NCBI GenBank assembly: GCA_037975125.1
Contig: CM075850.1
Coordinates: 129,184,181-129,248,180, forward strand
Source of the DNA: Latrodectus hesperus
Lineage: Eukaryota > Arthropoda > Arachnida > Araneae > Theridiidae
Length of the DNA: 64,000 nt
Direction of reading: 5' to 3'
Shown here one piece after another: positions 41,974 through 55,596 of the stretch (positions within the stretch are counted from its first letter, which is position 1; each line of letters begins with the position of its first letter). A program made the translations under genes and the position numbers. Under the pieces are notes generated by a model that was not told where the DNA came from, searched no databases, and saw only the letters and a list, made by a program, of their open reading frames with translations.

Positions 41974-42192
41974 AATCGTCTTTCCACAGTTATTTGTAAT
42001 GTTTTGAAATTAACTGAATAAATTAACAGAGAAATCGTCTTTCCTCAGTTACTTGTAATGTTTTGAAATTAACTGAATAATTTAACAGAGAAATCGTCTT
42101 TCCTCAGTTATTTTTATTGTTTTGAAAGTAACTGAATAAATTAACAGAAAAATCGTCTTTCCTCAGTTATTTGTGATATTTTGAAATTAACT
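41974..42192. repeat. 59-bp tandem repeat, 3.7 copies
   Basis: Unit starts AATCGTCTTTCCTCAGTTAT at 41974, 42033, 42092 and 42151, with exact 59-bp spacing and few substitutions, which implies a recent expansion. It lies in intron 1 of gene A. Confidence 0.95.
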
Positions 42193-42384
42193 TGAGAATT
42201 GTTAATTTATTGTTATCAACACAGTAAATTAACTTTAAACCGTGTGAAAATTTCAAGCAACTTCTTTCAGATCAATTTTTTATTCGCATTTTACTTTTTT
42301 CCATTTTCTCGACTTCATCAACTCAAGGAATAACTATTTCCCGTTCTTTATAATTTACTCGAGTGTGAATTCTCCATTTGTAAG

Positions 42385-42570
42385 CCGAGCTGGCAGCCGA
42401 ATGGTTAGCGCTCTTGCCTTCGGTTCAACAGTTCGTGGGTTCGAATCCCACCTTGGGTATGGATGTTTGTAGTGGTTTGGAATCCACTTTAAACTGTAAG
42501 TCCCGGTCTAATTAGCCCTCGTGTGCAAAAAATGACCGTTGAGCGACAAACAAACAAACCAAACCAACCA
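42385..42570 (+). mobile_element. tRNA-derived SINE with 14-bp target duplication
   Basis: The head reads GCCGAATGGTTAGCGCTCTT and the B-box GTGGGTTCGAATCCCAC is intact. A unique body follows (TATGGATGTTTGTAGTGG, then TAAGTCCCGGTCTAATTAG) and a (CAAA)n/(CCAA)n tail. It is flanked by TCTCCATTTGTAAG at 42371-42384 and 42571-42584, an exact 14-bp duplication. Internal pol III promoter elements are expected to drive transcription. The head does not fold as a complete tRNA, so it is not a tRNA gene. Confidence 0.93.
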
Positions 42571-43731
42571 TCTCCATTTGTAAGTATACTTGAATATAAT
42601 TCGGATTATACTTAACTGCAAAAGTTTCTTTTTTAAGAAAATTCCACCATTACAAAAAATGTAAGCTTGTAATTTATACCAAATGTAAATGTGGGGAATG
42701 TTATTGTTAAAATGCTCTGAAAACAAGAAATTCCTCTGAATAATGAAATTGCCATAACACCACGTTTGATGGTTTCTGGGAAACCTAATGTAAAAAAAAT
42801 CTACAAACTTTTCATTAACAGTTTGAATAAAAATAACATGCACACAACTAGTAAAGCTATTTTTGGGAACAATTTTTGTTAAAATATTGCTAAAACATTG
42901 AAAAATATAATTTCTCATAAAATGAATACCCTTCCTAATCTTTCAGAACTACGGTGATAATACAGCTCATATGAAAGCATTTGGAGCATATAAAATCATA
43001 ACTGCTTCATTTGTGTATTCATAGAATTATAAAATAAATACTTTTATTGGCTATCATACTCATTTACATCATCATCTTCTTCATGAATTTTTCTTATATT
43101 TTTAAACAAAAAATTATTTACTATTTTTGATATAAAACTGTTTGAAAAATCTACTATATTGAGCAGAATATAGAACACAAGTCAGTCAAGTGAGAAAATC
43201 AGTCATCAACTTTTGTTTTCGGATGTACTTTTTATTAATAGTGAGATGTATTGAAATTTGTTAAGGAAATAGATTAAACTCTTCAACACCATCTTCACAA
43301 ATGCACATACAGAAATGTAGCATCTTTTTTCATTATTTAGCAGTGCCTGAGATGGTACATAGGATCGTGGTTCAACTATTGTACCACGGTAAACATACGC
43401 TTTGCGCATTCGACATTAAATACATGATAGCTAACAGTTGAAGGTTCTTATAAATAATTTGAATACTCCCAAATATAGCCTCCTGGGGGAATTTTTCGTA
43501 TACTTAAAGGAAAATTTAAGTATTTATCCAAAAATATGTGCATGCAAAAAAAATAAATGAAGCATTAGTGTCAAATTGTTTCACAAGATTGAACTTGAAT
43601 GGTTTATTAGTTTATGCTCTTCTATTCTGAATAACAAATTAATCTACTATAGTAATTCAAGTTTGGCGAATTAATCATAATCAAAGAAATAATTTATGCT
43701 CTTGATTTTTTCATGATTATATTTCTTTTAG

Positions 43732-43837
43732 GCATCTGCACCAGATCACGCATGCCACACTTCACTTGTTTGTCCATCTGGGGAAGTTTGTGTAAGATCT
43801 GGAGGTATACAGACCTGTATGGCTTATGCAAAAAGAG
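43732..43837 (+). CDS. Gene A exon 2: first cysteine half-domain
   Basis: Acceptor TTTCTTTTAG; 106 nt, phase 0 in, phase 1 out, donor GTATAA. Encodes 35 residues, including HACHTSLVCPSGEVC and GGIQTCMAYAKR. Cysteines are spaced x5, x5, x8. This matches the N-terminal part of the prokineticin fold, except that the usual adjacent Cys-Cys pair is Val-Cys here. The equivalent exon of gene B (63262-63364) has the same phases and the same spacing. Confidence 0.78.
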
Positions 43838-44762
43838 GTATAATTTTTGACCATTTCATTACATTGTTTTCAAATTTTATTTCCCCACTATTTCAACAGT
43901 TTCTCTTCAATTAAGGCATAAAATACGGTACTTATTAATTTTTATGACCTCTTCATCAACTGAATTAACGGAAGAATGAATTCACACACAGCTACTGTGT
44001 TTTACAACTGAACACTTTCGGTTTTTTAAATTTAAAAAAGTAATTGAAGAAGACTGAATTTAGCTAATGTTTTTTTTTTTAACTGTGCACCTTTGACTTC
44101 TGTAAATTGTCTTCATCAATGTGTAAAATTTTTCTTCTTTTTAAGTTTTTCTTTTTCTACCACCTTTTGCTAACAATTTTTAACTTATGGTGCGGAAAAT
44201 AATGTAATATTTTTCCAGGAAAGAAAGAAGTCTTTTACCTTGAGTTCTAATACGTAATATTAATCACTAAATGAAACTAAAAATGGGGAGAAACTTTTTG
44301 AAAGTGTATGGGAATGTTAAATTCATATCGAAAGGTATATTTGAACAATAAGCATACTCCAAATATAATGATAAGCGAAAATCTTGATTCCAGTGCAAAA
44401 ATGGGTGCCCGAAAGAATAAACTGAAAATGGAAAAGGTTTGAGTATTCTTTTTAAAAATTTCACTTATAATGTTCCAAACTACTATTAGCGGAATATTAT
44501 TTGAAGATAAGTTTAAAAAGTGTAACTAATTTTTTTTATCTGATTTACTTGTCCATACCTAGCTAATTTAATTCATGCAAATTTAATGAAGTCTAATAAA
44601 GCACATTAACTATGATAATTCCTCAGTTTATACTATAATAAGATGATTGTCACTTAAAAGTCGGCGCCAAAATAGAAACGAGTTGAATTATGTCTGTTTA
44701 AAATAGATTTTTTTATACAAAATGAAACCTATCATTAGTCATTGTTTCGTATGACTATAATA

Positions 44763-46175
44763 CACAGCCCGATATTGAAAATGCAACACCAAGGAGTGGC
44801 CAGAAAATAATGTAAATTTTAGGGTAGACGCACCTTACCGAGTTATACAAATAATGTGAAATGCGTAGCTCTACAACGTAGGTAGGATAAGGTATAAGGT
44901 GAGGATACGGCAGGGGCAACATTCGCGCCGTTATTGCTGCTTGGAAAAAAATCATTGAAATGTTGTTCTCATCGCAAATGAAGGCTGTTATTGCAGAGAA
45001 TGCCAGGTCATCGTCGACGGAGTCAGTTCCAGCAGACAAGCTAGTTTATGACAGACATGGTGATAGGATTGAGAAGGGCAGGTTGGTCCTTACGACGCAC
45101 ACACACACACACATTGCAATTAACAGACACCTGGATGCATGCACCGACTGTGGCGAAAATGAAAAAAAGAACTATAGAACGTTTGAGGGGAGCTGGTGTA
45201 GCCTGAAAGTGATACTAGCACGCCTGGAACGACATGTCCGATAATTGGCGGCCCCATAAAGCATTTTTATTGAAATTCTGTAGCAAGAGGAAGACATCCT
45301 GCTCCCATATTGAGCAGAACTATTTGCCGTTAATTGGTTGCTAGTGGCCTGCCCTTATGGCCTCCGTTAAGAAGACTGTCATTGATTCCACAGTATAGGA
45401 AGCAACATCTAGAATTGTACCAATTTAGAGAGATGGGGACGACGGAGAGGTGTGGAGGTGTCGTCTTCTCATATGAGTCACGCTTCTGTTTCTTCTGTGA
45501 TAATTGTCTTGTACGAGAGTAGCATCGACGTGGAGACAGGTCATATCCTGCAGCAATTGTGGAATGTCCTACAGCGTGACAACACGGCATCATCATTTGG
45601 GACGCCATTGTGAATGATTCCAGGTCACCTCTGGTTTGTATTCATAGCACTAAAACAGCCATACGTTACGTGGATGATGTGATGTGGCTAGTGACAATCC
45701 CCTACCTTCAGGGGCTGCACAATGCCCTTTATCAGCAGAGTATTTCCCAACCGCACATTTATCATGTTAGCAAACATGCCGTATGAGCTGTACAGCTGCT
45801 TCTCTGGCCACCATGCTCACCACATCTCTCACTAATCAAATACGATTGGGATATGATAGAACGCCATATTGAAGATCCTGCAACTGCCTTCTTCAGAAGA
45901 TGTATTGTAGGCAAATGATTCGCAGGGAATGGAGAAATAATCTTCAGGACATCATCCGTACTCTTTTTGACTCTGGGCCTAGACTTGCTGCTTCGCGTAT
46001 TGCCATCCACGGTGCTCCTACAACCTACTAACCCGACAGTTTTTTTATAATGTATTATGCATATCATTTCGAAAAATAAATCACTTATTGTTCGTTGCTG
46101 TTTATCTCTGCTTGCTGAGTTTCGTCACTTTCTTTCAATTTCTTCTTGATGTTGCTTATTTAATGTCGGGCAGTG
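44763..46175 (+). mobile_element. Tc1-like transposon with TIRs, transposase decayed
   Basis: Ends read inward as CACAGCCCGATATTGAAAATGCAACACC (left) and CACTGCCCGACATTAAATAAGCAACATC (right). TA lies at each border (44761-44762, 46176-46177). The transposase on the + strand is in pieces: an SFGTPL-type block near 45595, HIYHVSKHA then AVQLLLWPPCSPHLSL near 45760-45830, EIRLGYD near 45838, and LFDSGPRLAASRIAIHGAPT near 45962-46020. Stops and shifts abound. The 5' 480 bp should hold the DNA-binding half but is unreadable. Sits wholly inside intron 2 of gene A. Confidence 0.85.
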
Positions 46176-46267
46176 TATGTTGTTTAACAATGTAAATAAA
46201 AGAAGTGAATGTTTTTTTGATTGTCTCTTGTTAGTGGTCTATAGCACAATAGGTATACGCGATTCAG

Positions 46268-46367
<100 letters not shown>

Positions 46368-46586
46368 TGAAAATTAAATTAAAACCTAGATATGTGAGAA
46401 ACTGTTTTCAATACAGGTCGAAGATGTGCTTTTATTGTCTATAGTGTCCATTTTACTAAAACATTCAATTTTTCACTTATATATTTCGTAAACAAACCAA
46501 AATTGGTTCGTCTTTATCATGAACTTAATAAAAAGATTATTCCTTTATTCATTTTATATTTGATGGTAATATTTTCTTATATGCAG

Positions 46587-46696
46587 GTCGAAAATGTTCA
46601 ATGGTTCTCACTAGTTTGCTTGATAAAATTATTCCAGTGTATGAAAGTAATCCACCATGTGGTTCAAAATTAATTTGCGAAGCCAAAAATGGCGTA
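46587..46696 (+). CDS. Gene A exon 3: second cysteine half-domain
   Basis: Acceptor TTATATGCAG; 110 nt, phase 1 in, phase 0 out, consensus donor GTAAGT. Encodes 36 full residues plus the split Gly, including RKCSMVLTSLLDKI, ESNPPCGSKLIC and EAKNGV. Its first Cys completes a C-x9-C with exon 2, and C-x5-C follows, both exactly as in prokineticins and astakines. The family's CPC is Pro-Pro-Cys here. An open frame continues past the donor into the (CTAT)n array, so an intron-retained transcript would not meet a stop quickly. Confidence 0.78.
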
Positions 46697-46713
46697 GTAA
46701 GTATCTTTCATAA

Positions 46714-48025
<1,312 letters not shown>

Positions 48026-48219
48026 CAATCTGTGCAGCTCCGTTATCGTTAGTGGTAAGAGGCAAACTGAATTCAATAACTCAAGAGGGTGCTGCTTACC
48101 AAATTTAAAATTTAAAAATTTTCAATCTGTGCAGCTCCTTCATCGTTAGTGGTAAGAGGCAAAATGAATTCAATAATTCAAGAGGGCGCTGCTTACCAAA
48201 TTTAAAATTTCAAAATTTT
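48026..48219. repeat. 97-bp tandem duplication
   Basis: Two copies beginning CAATCTGTGCAGCTCC at 48026 and 48123, about 95 percent alike by eye. They contain GTTAGTGGTAAGAGGC and GCTGCTTACCAAATTTAAAA. Confidence 0.95.
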
Positions 48220-49008
<789 letters not shown>

Positions 49009-49053
49009 TTTCACCGTAGCTAAGACTATTTTGTCTAATTTAGCATAATATTA

Positions 49054-49928
49054 GGTCTACCGGAAAGTTCTGTCCGCTCCGTTTACAATCAGTTTCAACA
49101 AGTATTCAGCTCAACAAACCATTTCCGACCATATTCGGAAACTAGGATTTGTGTGGAAGTATTCGAGATGGGTGCCACACAAGTTAAGTGAGAAGAATTT
49201 GAATGATCGAATCATCATATGCACATCTCTGCTTGCACGCAACAAAATCGAACCCTTATTGGACCGGATCATAACTGGGGATGAAAAGTGGATTACCTAT
49301 GAAAACATCATAAGAAAAAGGGCATATTGTGAACCCGGAGAATCTGCCCCCTCTACCTCTAAACCGAAGTTGAGCCTGAACAAGAGAATGTTGTGTATAT
49401 GGTGGGACATTCGAGGACCAATACATTTTGAGCTGTTGAAATCAAACGAAAGGCTAAATTCGGAGAAGTACTGTCAGCGTTTCGGATAAATTAAAAACAA
49501 CACTCCAAGAAAAGAGGCCGGTGATGTTCAACAGGAAGGACATCATACTGCTTCATGACAATGCCAGGCCACATGTTGCTTTGGCGACTCGTCAGAAAGT
49601 CGCAGAGCTAGGCTGGGAAATTCTGTCGCATCCACCATACTCCCCGGACCTAGCACCATCTGATTATCACTTGTTTCTGTCCTTACAAAATTTCTTGCAG
49701 GGCAAACAATTCAAGAACGAAGAAGATATTAGACAAGCACTGTTTCAATTTTTGGCCTCTAGAGATAAGACATTTTGTAAAATTGGGATATACAAATTGC
49801 CCTCACGCTAGCAAGAAGTCATAAATATATAATGATGGCAATTATATTTTTCAATAAAGTTTATTCAAAATATGAAAAAATGTACTCCTTTGTTTCATTT
49901 TAAAACAGACAAAACTTTCCGGTAGACC
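49054..49928 (+). mobile_element. mariner element with TIRs, 5' internal deletion
   Basis: Bounded by GGTCTACCGGAAAGTTCTGT at the left and its inverse (AACTTTCCGGTAGACC) at the right, with TA on both sides (49052-49053, 49929-49930). At 875 bp it is short for a mariner (about 1.3 kb), and the missing part is the helix-turn-helix end of the transposase. It is in gene A intron 3, sense orientation. The relic at 7956-8483 belongs to the same family. Confidence 0.93.
49151..49811 (+). pseudogene. mariner transposase catalytic domain, frameshifted
   Basis: The first frame (49151-49489) reads SRWVPHKLSEKN (the mariner WVPHEL signature) and ITGDEKWITYEN (first catalytic Asp). The second (to 49811) reads LLHDNARPHVAL (second Asp) and HPPYSPDLAPSDYHLF (third Asp). 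Thirty-four residues separate the last two, the D34D pattern of true mariners. A one-base offset near 49488 and loss of the N-terminal DNA-binding domain make it non-functional, although all three Asp codons survive. Confidence 0.93.
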
Positions 49929-50561
49929 TAATATGAGTGAATTAAATTAAATTTTTTATAAGTTGATACTAGAGTATATGCAATAATCTGCCTAATTATA
50001 ATCCTAATTAATTTGATGGTTTCAGTATTTAAAATTAGATGAAAATACAGTCATTGCAAATTTTTAGAAATTGGAAGTGAAGAAACGATAAAATTTTACG
50101 CATGTAAAAATGTTATATATTTTAAATAAAACTTGTGTGTAAAATCTTAACTTTACTCCCTTAGCATTAAACTATCTTAATTTGTTATTCAAATAGAATG
50201 ACCATTTCGTGTAGTGCTTTCTTTGTGCGACTTTTTGAATACCAGATTTTTTGGAAATAAAATATTGCATGAAAAAAGTAGTGGTATATATGATTTTGAT
50301 TAAATTTTTTATAATTGCTGAATAACTTGGATATTTTGAAAAAATAGTTATAATCTGAAATTTTATAATTAGAAATCTTTCACCGCGTGTGTTTAAAAAC
50401 AATATAATGTCTGGTTTTCAAACAAAGTACGTAAAAATAATTTTTCAAATTTTTATCATGTAAAATATATGTTAATAAAATAATCCATTTTAAGAATAAT
50501 TTTCGAAATTTAATTTATATCATATTTATGGAATTTAATGTCTATTTCAATTTCTTCTTAG

Positions 50562-50585
50562 AATAGATGCCGGAAGAAGGCTTGA
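50562..50585 (+). CDS. Gene A exon 4: last cysteine and stop
   Basis: Acceptor TTTCAATTTCTTCTTAG, then AAT AGA TGC CGG AAG AAG GCT TGA: seven residues, NRCRKKA, in phase 0. This supplies the final Cys eight residues after the preceding one, where the fold needs it, followed by a short basic tail and stop. Such a short exon would be missed by ORF scans. It is supported by phase, acceptor quality and the cysteine position together, not by length. Confidence 0.65.
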   Translation, partial: NRCRKKA

Positions 50586-52901
<2,316 letters not shown>

Positions 52902-53046
52902 AATCGAAAATCAAAAAGTTTTTGAAGGTTATCACCGTGTTCCTTACCATCCGATCTCTTAATAAGTGTTTTTCTTAAGTTTTTTGTCAAATCATCACAC
53001 AATTTTCAGCATGTCATTTTTTTCCCTCAAACTCATTAAACCTTTT

Positions 53047-53152
53047 TAAGCATAAATTTTTGTTTCTAAAGCATGACAATATTTCAGATAACAACATCAA
53101 TATGATGTTATCTGAAATATTGTTATGCTTTAGAAACAACAATTTATGCTTA
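53047..53152. repeat. Near-perfect 50-bp inverted repeat, 3-nt loop
   Basis: The left arm 53047-53099 and right arm 53103-53152 pair along their whole length, with a 3-nt bulge and two mismatches. The loop at 53100-53102 is ATA. A transcript would form a long hairpin, but the tiny loop and long near-perfect stem fit a snap-back duplication better than a microRNA precursor. Confidence 0.95.
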
Positions 53153-53306
53153 ACAAATGATTTTTAAAGATGGCCTTGCATTTTATTTTAATAATACTAA
53201 ACGTATAAAACCACCAATTATAAAAATATTGGAGAAAATTTCTATTCTATGAAGTATTTTTTCCTTTTATAAATATTAAAAATTTAATATGTGTATAAAA
53301 ATGTAT

Positions 53307-53552
53307 GGCACATGTGCCGTATAAACCATGATTCCAAATTCGGAATTGTTTTGGCGATGAAGAAATATTGTCAAGATGACGTATCGTGACGTGCGCGATG
53401 ACGTAAATATTAGGGTTACCAAAATAGAGTTTTCTGCGTAGTTCTTATAGGTCTCCATATGTCTGACGTAATAAAAACGAGGTTGCCAGATACATAAGAA
53501 AATCCGCCAAAAATATCCCCTATCTGGTCATGGATTATACGGTAGCTGTGCC
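53307..53552 (-). mobile_element. MITE, copy 2, with perfect 8-bp target duplication
   Basis: Starts GGCACATGTGCCGTATAAACC. From the other end, inward, it reads GGCACAGCTACCGTATAATCC, so the terminal inverted repeats are about 25 bp with few mismatches. The flanks AAATGTAT (53299-53306) and AAATGTAT (53553-53560) are identical. Inverted relative to copy 1 at 16418-16668. Confidence 0.9.
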
Positions 53553-54240
53553 AAATGTATCTTTATCCATGTATATTAATATAATTTTCTTTATATGAAA
53601 TAAAATTTATTTGAGAATCTTGATTGACATTAATTTTTTGCAATGATCAATTTTAGTGATTTAAAGTTTGGGTTAGACTATACTTGAGGGTGCACTTTGA
53701 ATTATCGCCAAGTTTATTGCGAAGCTGAGCGATGTTGTTCTATTTATGGTAACCTTAAACATTATTCTGAAATCCATTCATGATTCTGATTGGTTTAAAT
53801 TTAACCGTTATTTTTGATTTGAGGTAATGTGATCGGGTGACATGCGCGTTTTGTATGTAACCCTTGAAAATATTACAGAATAATCGTGAAGCATTGAGTT
53901 TCGATATTCGATTTTTGGAGTTTGTGGGTTGCTTACGAAAATTAATAAGTATGGATGAGGTTATATTGATTTTTCGTTTTCGCGGAGTACGTATGGAGAA
54001 AGAATCATCGGGAAAATATAATGAAAGATTTTTTTAGATGCGATAAAAACGGTATATTCGCCGAAAAGTTACGATTCGGAGAGCGATGGAGATTTGGTGA
54101 GTTATTTTGTTTTTCATTAAAATTTAATCATATTTAGAAACTAAAGTTTTTATAAAAATGAATATTTCCATAAGTAAATGAATGTTTAAGTTGTGTGTAT
54201 TGCATGTTAGTGTTAGAATGTGCCGCGTACTGAAATTTCT

Positions 54241-54490
54241 TAAGGTGGGCGCCATTGGTCGGTATATTAAAAATCGAATTTAAATATAAAATGAAATTTG
54301 TGTTAACGTTTGAAATTTAGCTTTATTACCCGGTTGGCACTGTAGTAGGTATCGCTACACTGATGTTTTTTTAAGGTGTGCGTCATTGCTCGGTACATTA
54401 AAAATCGAATTTAAATAAAATAATGAAATTTAATAACGTTAGAAATTTAGCTTTATTATCGATTGTCACTGTAGTACGTAGTGGTAAATC
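54241..54490. repeat. Tandem duplication, unit about 125-130 bp
   Basis: Copies at about 54241-54370 and 54372-54490 share TAAGGTGNGCGYCATTG-TCGGTA, TTAAAAATCGAATTTAAAT, GAAATTTAGCTTTATTA and CACTGTAGTA. Confidence 0.85.
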
Positions 54491-54690
54491 GAGTTTTAAA
54501 AATTTCGTTTCTAGTTATTAAAATTCTAAAACTTCTATAGTACTTAATTATAATGAAATATTCAAATTTTTAATATTTGGAATTCGGAAAAACACGCGAT
54601 TTCAAAGCTGAAGTTCGAACGCGATCGTTATTGGTTGACGGTTATCGCGCGTAGTGACGTAATTTAGTCTGGCGACAGAGCTGTAGAGCG

Positions 54691-54720
54691 CTTGGCGCGA
54701 AAATTTGAAATCGCGCCAAG
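54691..54720. repeat. 10-bp GC-rich inverted repeat
   Basis: CTTGGCGCGA and its complement TCGCGCCAAG flank AAATTTGAAA. It sits at the right end of the CpG-rich block. Confidence 0.85.
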
Positions 54721-54778
54721 GGACACCCTAAAATATATTTTTACCGAAGTTTGTTCAACAAATTTTTATCTAACATAA

Positions 54779-55258
54779 AGTGGCTGTTTCTTCTGTTCCA
54801 GTTGAGATGGCTGCTATCACTTTATTAGGATTCTCATTGGTTTTAGATATCCATGACGGCAGATAACGTTTCATCTACTTCACACATAGTAAAAGCGATT
54901 TGTTGACGAATTTGCTGCCTGCCTTCAAATCGCATTCTTCAAACGGTAGTAAATGAGGCGAAATTCACCATTGAATGTTTGAGAATAGTGTCGAAATTCA
55001 TTTTGTTAATAATACGATTTCTTATATAATGCCCAAAGCATCGATTTGAGAAGCCGTTTTCCATTGATTCTAGCTAGATTAACAGATTGACTTTAGAATA
55101 GAAAAAAAAAGAAAAATGAAAAAGACAAGACAAAATATTTTCTTAATGATTCGTTTTAATCATCAAGGAGGAATTAAATTTCTAAAAATTTCATGAATTA
55201 ATAGAATTTATAATCGCAATATTTGTAAGCAATCTCTTTTAAATGTTAAGAATAATGC
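54779..55258 (+). repeat. Dispersed 480-bp repeat, copy 2
   Basis: Collinear with 26638-27120 in the same orientation. Divergence is moderate, with CpG/TpG differences typical of an aged transposon pair. Confidence 0.85.
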
Positions 55259-55508
55259 CTTGCTTACGCCAGTTAATTTTTTAAAATTTGTGTTTATTAA
55301 ACATAATTTTTTAATTATAAGAACAGAATTTTTGATATTTTCCTAAAATAATGTAATTAATAGATATTTGATTAAGAGCTCTAAGCCGATCTAAGCATGG
55401 TCAATATTCACAGTCATATTTCAAAATAATTAAAGAATATCTAAAGTAATTATGAAATATAAATAAAAATCTAAAGCAATTATTTTTATTAAAATGTTTT
55501 AAATTAAC

Positions 55509-55527
55509 TCTCTCTCTCTCTCTCTAC

Positions 55528-55572
<45 letters not shown>

Positions 55573-55596
55573 CACACACACACACACACACACACA
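55509..55596. repeat. (TC)n then (CA)n microsatellite
   Basis: About 17 bp of TC/CT, a short break, then about 68 bp of CA with one interruption. Confidence 0.96.

Larger units (their letters stand above)
39394..43731 (+). other. Gene A intron 1
   Basis: GTAACT at the donor and CTTTTAG at the acceptor, 4.3 kb. Contains a 59-bp tandem array and a SINE. The rest is AT-rich with no frame worth reporting. Confidence 0.6.
53680..54778. other. CpG-rich block, possible regulatory region or unknown element
   Basis: Far richer in CpG than the rest of the window (GTTTTCGCGGAGTACG, TTCGCCG, ACACGCGATTTC, GCGATCGTTATTGG, TTATCGCGCGTAGTGACGTAA, CTTGGCGCGA). Contains inverted CCAAT (ATTGG) several times and one CRE-like TGACGTAA. 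A possible short exon lies at about 54038-54098: acceptor TTTTTTTAG, peptide TVYSPKSYDSESDGDL, donor GTGAGT. It cannot be linked to other exons. It could be a promoter, or a transposon 5' end. Confidence 0.35.

Noticed and set aside
49054..49928. Functional mariner transposase
   Set aside because: All three Asp codons remain, but the DNA-binding half is deleted and the frame is shifted near 49488.
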